Shown: in pieces, positions 62,801 through 64,000 of the stretch
How positions within the stretch are numbered: position 1 is the first letter of the stretch
How the letters are laid out: every line of letters starts with the position of its first letter
Assembly (NCBI RefSeq): GCF_021596945.1
Contig: NZ_CP063779.1
Coordinates: 1,181,501 to 1,245,500 of the forward strand
Reading direction: 5' to 3'
DNA length: 64,000 bases
From: Mongoliitalea daihaiensis
GTDB taxonomy: Bacteria > Bacteroidota > Bacteroidia > Cytophagales > Cyclobacteriaceae
Program-made: the position numbers and the translations under genes
Notes under the pieces: model-generated
Seen by the model: the letters and a program-made list of their open reading frames with translations, nothing else
Told to the model about the DNA's origin: nothing
The model's database searches: none

Positions 62801-62897
62801 TAAGTCCAATCACCCAAATAGTTTTTGCTTGTGTCAGCCAGATTCTAATATGCTTATTCAAAGTTAAATAGTAGGGTTTTTCTACGGATAGATACAC
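59826..62897 (-). CDS. Reg_prop/Y_Y_Y sensor histidine kinase (LytS type)
   Basis: 1023 residues from the GTG at 62897; a TTG at 62861 would start exactly at a cleaner signal peptide (NKHIRIWLTQAKTIWVIGLI) and is a strong alternative. Signal peptide, then a periplasmic ligand-sensing beta-propeller of Reg_prop repeats (about 45-680, e.g. IRSLFLDSREMLWIGTENGVSV, WDITEDHHGQVWFGSYGGG), a Y_Y_Y domain (about 685-765, YRYRITSEQEW), one membrane helix (about 773-797) and a LytS-type His kinase core: MNPHFIFNAINSI (H830) and FIENAFVHAFPP plus DNGIGIA. It follows a LytTR regulator with which it overlaps by 44 bases. Confidence 0.93.
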   Translation of the reverse strand: MYLSVEKPYYLTLNKHIRIWLTQAKTIWVIGLIWGLLPQVEAQQQITKNFSIAEGLPNNAIRSLFLDSREMLWIGTENGVSVKQNNEFLSFFMEDGLAFNSCWDITEDHHGQVWFGSYGGGVSMFDGNTFHQIKEGLYTPFIRSMHVFGDHVWVGTTNGLNLIHTKTLEVIRVSDSQGDEALNFISGFFEYENRFFYTTYRNGVYEVVPSSAGAYRAELINSLEYIYSIHHDDSLLYIAGREQISQYPLTSFLSTNPTPNYTQSSTNFYKFHQTENFGLLAAGMGLYSPNGGVFGIGSENLNPLNQPLNIKSSNLWSMAYNPRSDILYVGSLDKGLYEINLSKRLLLFESNNHEILGFAGIDTLDVILQSNGLFIQANKMLVSKNEFKRAQARYFKNARSWIPSIEDDFYELNEQLTSREIIFYGLKVNQESYWINSNIGLYEVSKKGSIVRYLPLHTFVFGFTPEGYLIESNPFGGMRIYPDLNSPDRYTHYSTSDPNTPNMLSQIIGKEDRTYFASVFAGLFRLDKNGLFSLKENGVWDVEKIKSIYATTANQLIVGAEFGDIFVIEDGKEFKELLHIPKSKIYGNSIVGVKTYADALFILTEKGVNVYQNGVVKLIDEEQGLRKTLIKSFKIIHETLYLGYEDAYVSIHLPSLLKDTYQSYELKVTKLLVNYEKIKSVENRWFNYHPGNISLKNPPVSISIQVQPHTLLYPEKLQYRYRITSEQEWTPFSRSNEIFLTNLNHGNYSIEIEVFDLHSGKSEYFSLFTIRIMPPIYLEAWFILLVILLLSLLILGIFQIRVAQIREAEAIQRKIAETKIEALRSQMNPHFIFNAINSIQYFILKNDTEKAMDFLSKFSLLIRKTLDNTKNNQIRLSSEIDYLRSYMSVENERMGNRIQWEVSLDESLDPEFIDIPPMLIQPFIENAFVHAFPPAIEQPIIRVSFEKVSMGNITCIIWDNGIGIAPKSQKSHRSRGLELVSERIGLLPKALPEAISIVSKEQFGTEIRVKIPVNTHGPMEKIG

Positions 62898-63564
62898 TAA
62901 TCTCTTTACCTGAACGCATCACAATCTTACTTTCGGAGCGAATAAATCGTTGGATTTCCTTCATATTGACCAAATAGGATTGGTGAACCCTGACAAATTG
63001 TTCATTCGGAAGCAGTTCTTCAATAGCTCCTAGAGTTTTCGTTAGGGTGATGTACTCTCCGTTAGTCTTGTAAATGATTGTGTAGTTTTTTTGAGCTTCG
63101 CAGTAGCTAATCTCATCATGCTTGATAAATTCCAGTCCATAAATGGTACTAAAAGCACTGATATTAAGAACTTCTGATTTTTTAGTTTTTTTCTTTTCAG
63201 AGGATTGCTTGGAAAGGTATCGAAAGATGGTTTTTTGAAATTCTTGAGCGTCCAAAGGTTTGAGTAAATAATCGAAAGCATCTTTTTTGATAGCTTGAAG
63301 TACATGTTCTTCATGTGCTGTCAAAAAAATCACATCAAAGTTTCTTGGCTCCACAATATCCAACAAATCTAAGCCACTCTGATTTGGCATTTGAATATCT
63401 AATAACACCAAGTCGGGTTCTTGATTGTGAATAGCTACTAACGCATCCTTTACATCGCTACATTTTCCAATCACCTTTAATAGCCCTGAAAAATATTTTT
63501 GAATAAATATTTCTGTATTTTCTTGCGCATGAAATTCATCATCGACTATTAATACATTTAACAT
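62854..63564 (-). CDS. LytTR-family response regulator
   Basis: 236 residues from the ATG at 63564; the longer frame to 63627 lacks homology and would cross the leader hairpin. Receiver domain: DD in LIVDDEFHAQ, phosphoacceptor Asp in LVLLDIQMPNQSG, Lys in YLLKPL. Then a LytTR DNA-binding domain (about 135-236): GLEFIKHDEISYCEAQKNYTIIY, FVRVHQSYLVNMKEIQRF. It pairs with the downstream Reg_prop kinase, whose start overlaps its end by 44 bases, so they form an operon. Confidence 0.93.
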   Translation of the reverse strand: MLNVLIVDDEFHAQENTEIFIQKYFSGLLKVIGKCSDVKDALVAIHNQEPDLVLLDIQMPNQSGLDLLDIVEPRNFDVIFLTAHEEHVLQAIKKDAFDYLLKPLDAQEFQKTIFRYLSKQSSEKKKTKKSEVLNISAFSTIYGLEFIKHDEISYCEAQKNYTIIYKTNGEYITLTKTLGAIEELLPNEQFVRVHQSYLVNMKEIQRFIRSESKIVMRSGKEISVSIRRKTLLFNFE

Positions 63565-63589
63565 AATTGGGTGGGAGAATACTGGGTGA

Positions 63590-63653
63590 CTTTTCAATAG
63601 TAAAATTATTGAAAAGAAGATTTTCAAAAAATACCCGATTATGGGTATTTTTT
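63590..63653 (-). promoter_or_regulatory. two stacked hairpins in the LytTR operon leader
   Basis: Two perfect inverted repeats lie just upstream of the regulator ATG at 63564. Repeat A: cttttcaata (63590-63599) and tattgaaaag (63607-63616), 7-base loop. Repeat B: aaaaaataccc (63626-63636) and gggtatttttt (63643-63653), 6-base loop. On the minus strand B comes first and ends in a T-run, like a terminator, and A follows 26 bases before the start codon. This could be a transcription attenuator, an operator or two separate binding sites. Confidence 0.6.
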
Positions 63654-63958
63654 GCCTTTTTTAGACTAAAAAGTTGGGTTGAAATTGATAAAATATAACA
63701 TTTTTAATATCATTGCCTCATCGGTGTCAAAATATTCATATTTTAAAAAGTTGATGTTAGTTTGTAATATTTCTAAATCAAACTGGAAATAATGGGCCTT
63801 TGATTCGCAAATATTTGTTTTCAGGAGGATTCGTGTGCGTTAAAACAAAAATTAAAAGTAGCATGAACATGAATCTTGATTTAACTTTTTTTCCTGAATA
63901 GTTTATTTTAGTTGATTACTTAATATCTTTAGCTATCCTATAGGCACGTGTTTATTTC
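63654..63958. other. AT-rich divergent intergenic region, no gene seen
   Basis: Together with the leader hairpins, the stretch 63565-63958 is a 394-base gap between divergent genes. No reading frame of note and no further repeats were found. It must hold the promoters of both the LytTR operon and the gene starting at 63959; no convincing TAnnTTTG-type -7 box with correctly spaced -33 element stands out. Confidence 0.5.
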
Positions 63959-64000
63959 ATGAAAAAAATAATTTGTATTCTGCTTAGTGGCTACCTATTT
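63959..64000 (+). CDS. start of a secreted protein, cut by the window
   Basis: An ATG at 63959 opens 14 codons to the window end: MKKIICILLSGYLF. A short Lys-rich start then a hydrophobic core is the beginning of a signal peptide. The function cannot be told. In Bacteroidota the gene beside a Reg_prop/LytTR pair is often an outer-membrane or carbohydrate-active protein under its control; this is only context. Confidence 0.55.
   Translation, partial: MKKIICILLSGYLF

Overview
The window looks like a chromosomal segment of a Bacteroidota bacterium, most likely class Cytophagia, family Cyclobacteriaceae (Algoriphagus/Belliella-like). This is inferred from the AT-rich sequence, the absence of clear Shine-Dalgarno sequences, a GldB gliding lipoprotein, GTP-type PEP carboxykinase, Reg_prop/LytTR two-component genes, DUF5117 metalloprotease, DUF3127, fasciclin proteins and the recJ-lptB-GH3 order. 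No rRNA, tRNA, CRISPR array or complete insertion sequence was seen. Both ends cut genes: a PAS histidine kinase at the left edge and a secreted protein at the right edge.

Left part (1-26 kb) is mixed housekeeping and accessory DNA. It holds the kinase with its response regulator, an amidohydrolase lipoprotein, small DUF proteins, rlmH, a fasciclin protein, a Fur-type regulator and a large zinc metalloprotease. A lipid-polyketide locus follows (13.2-17.1 kb): FAD oxygenase, UbiA prenyltransferase, type III polyketide synthase and methyltransferase. Then come MscS, a MutS-like membrane ATPase, purKE, a DUF3127 protein with an SSB-like tail, an ECF sigma factor with a coupled small protein, a PLDc_N/esterase pair and nth. 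Convergent gaps here carry hairpins and degenerate repeats, including a 183-bp direct duplication and a 189-bp MITE-like element.

Middle (26.8-51.4 kb) is a surface polysaccharide locus: asnB, several glycosyltransferases, a radical SAM/SPASM protein, Wza-, Wzz-, Wzx- and Wzy-like proteins, FkbM and other methyltransferases, and a polyprenyl glycosylphosphotransferase. It is interrupted by gldB, a three-domain fasciclin lipoprotein, a 2H phosphoesterase and a universal stress protein. A decayed methyltransferase pseudogene lies just downstream of the glycosylphosphotransferase; no intact reading frame covers it.

Right part (51.5-64 kb) holds a YceI protein, recJ-lptB-GH3, pckG, a SoxA/SolA-type FAD oxidase and a LytTR response regulator followed by a Reg_prop LytS-type kinase. 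Two stacked hairpins lie in the leader of that last operon.

The strongest leads are the type III PKS/UbiA locus, the sigma-54 promoter in front of a 50-residue lmo0937-family protein, the methyltransferase pseudogene, the MITE-like element, a 59-codon small gene coupled to a periplasmic protein, and the SSB-like tail on the DUF3127 protein.
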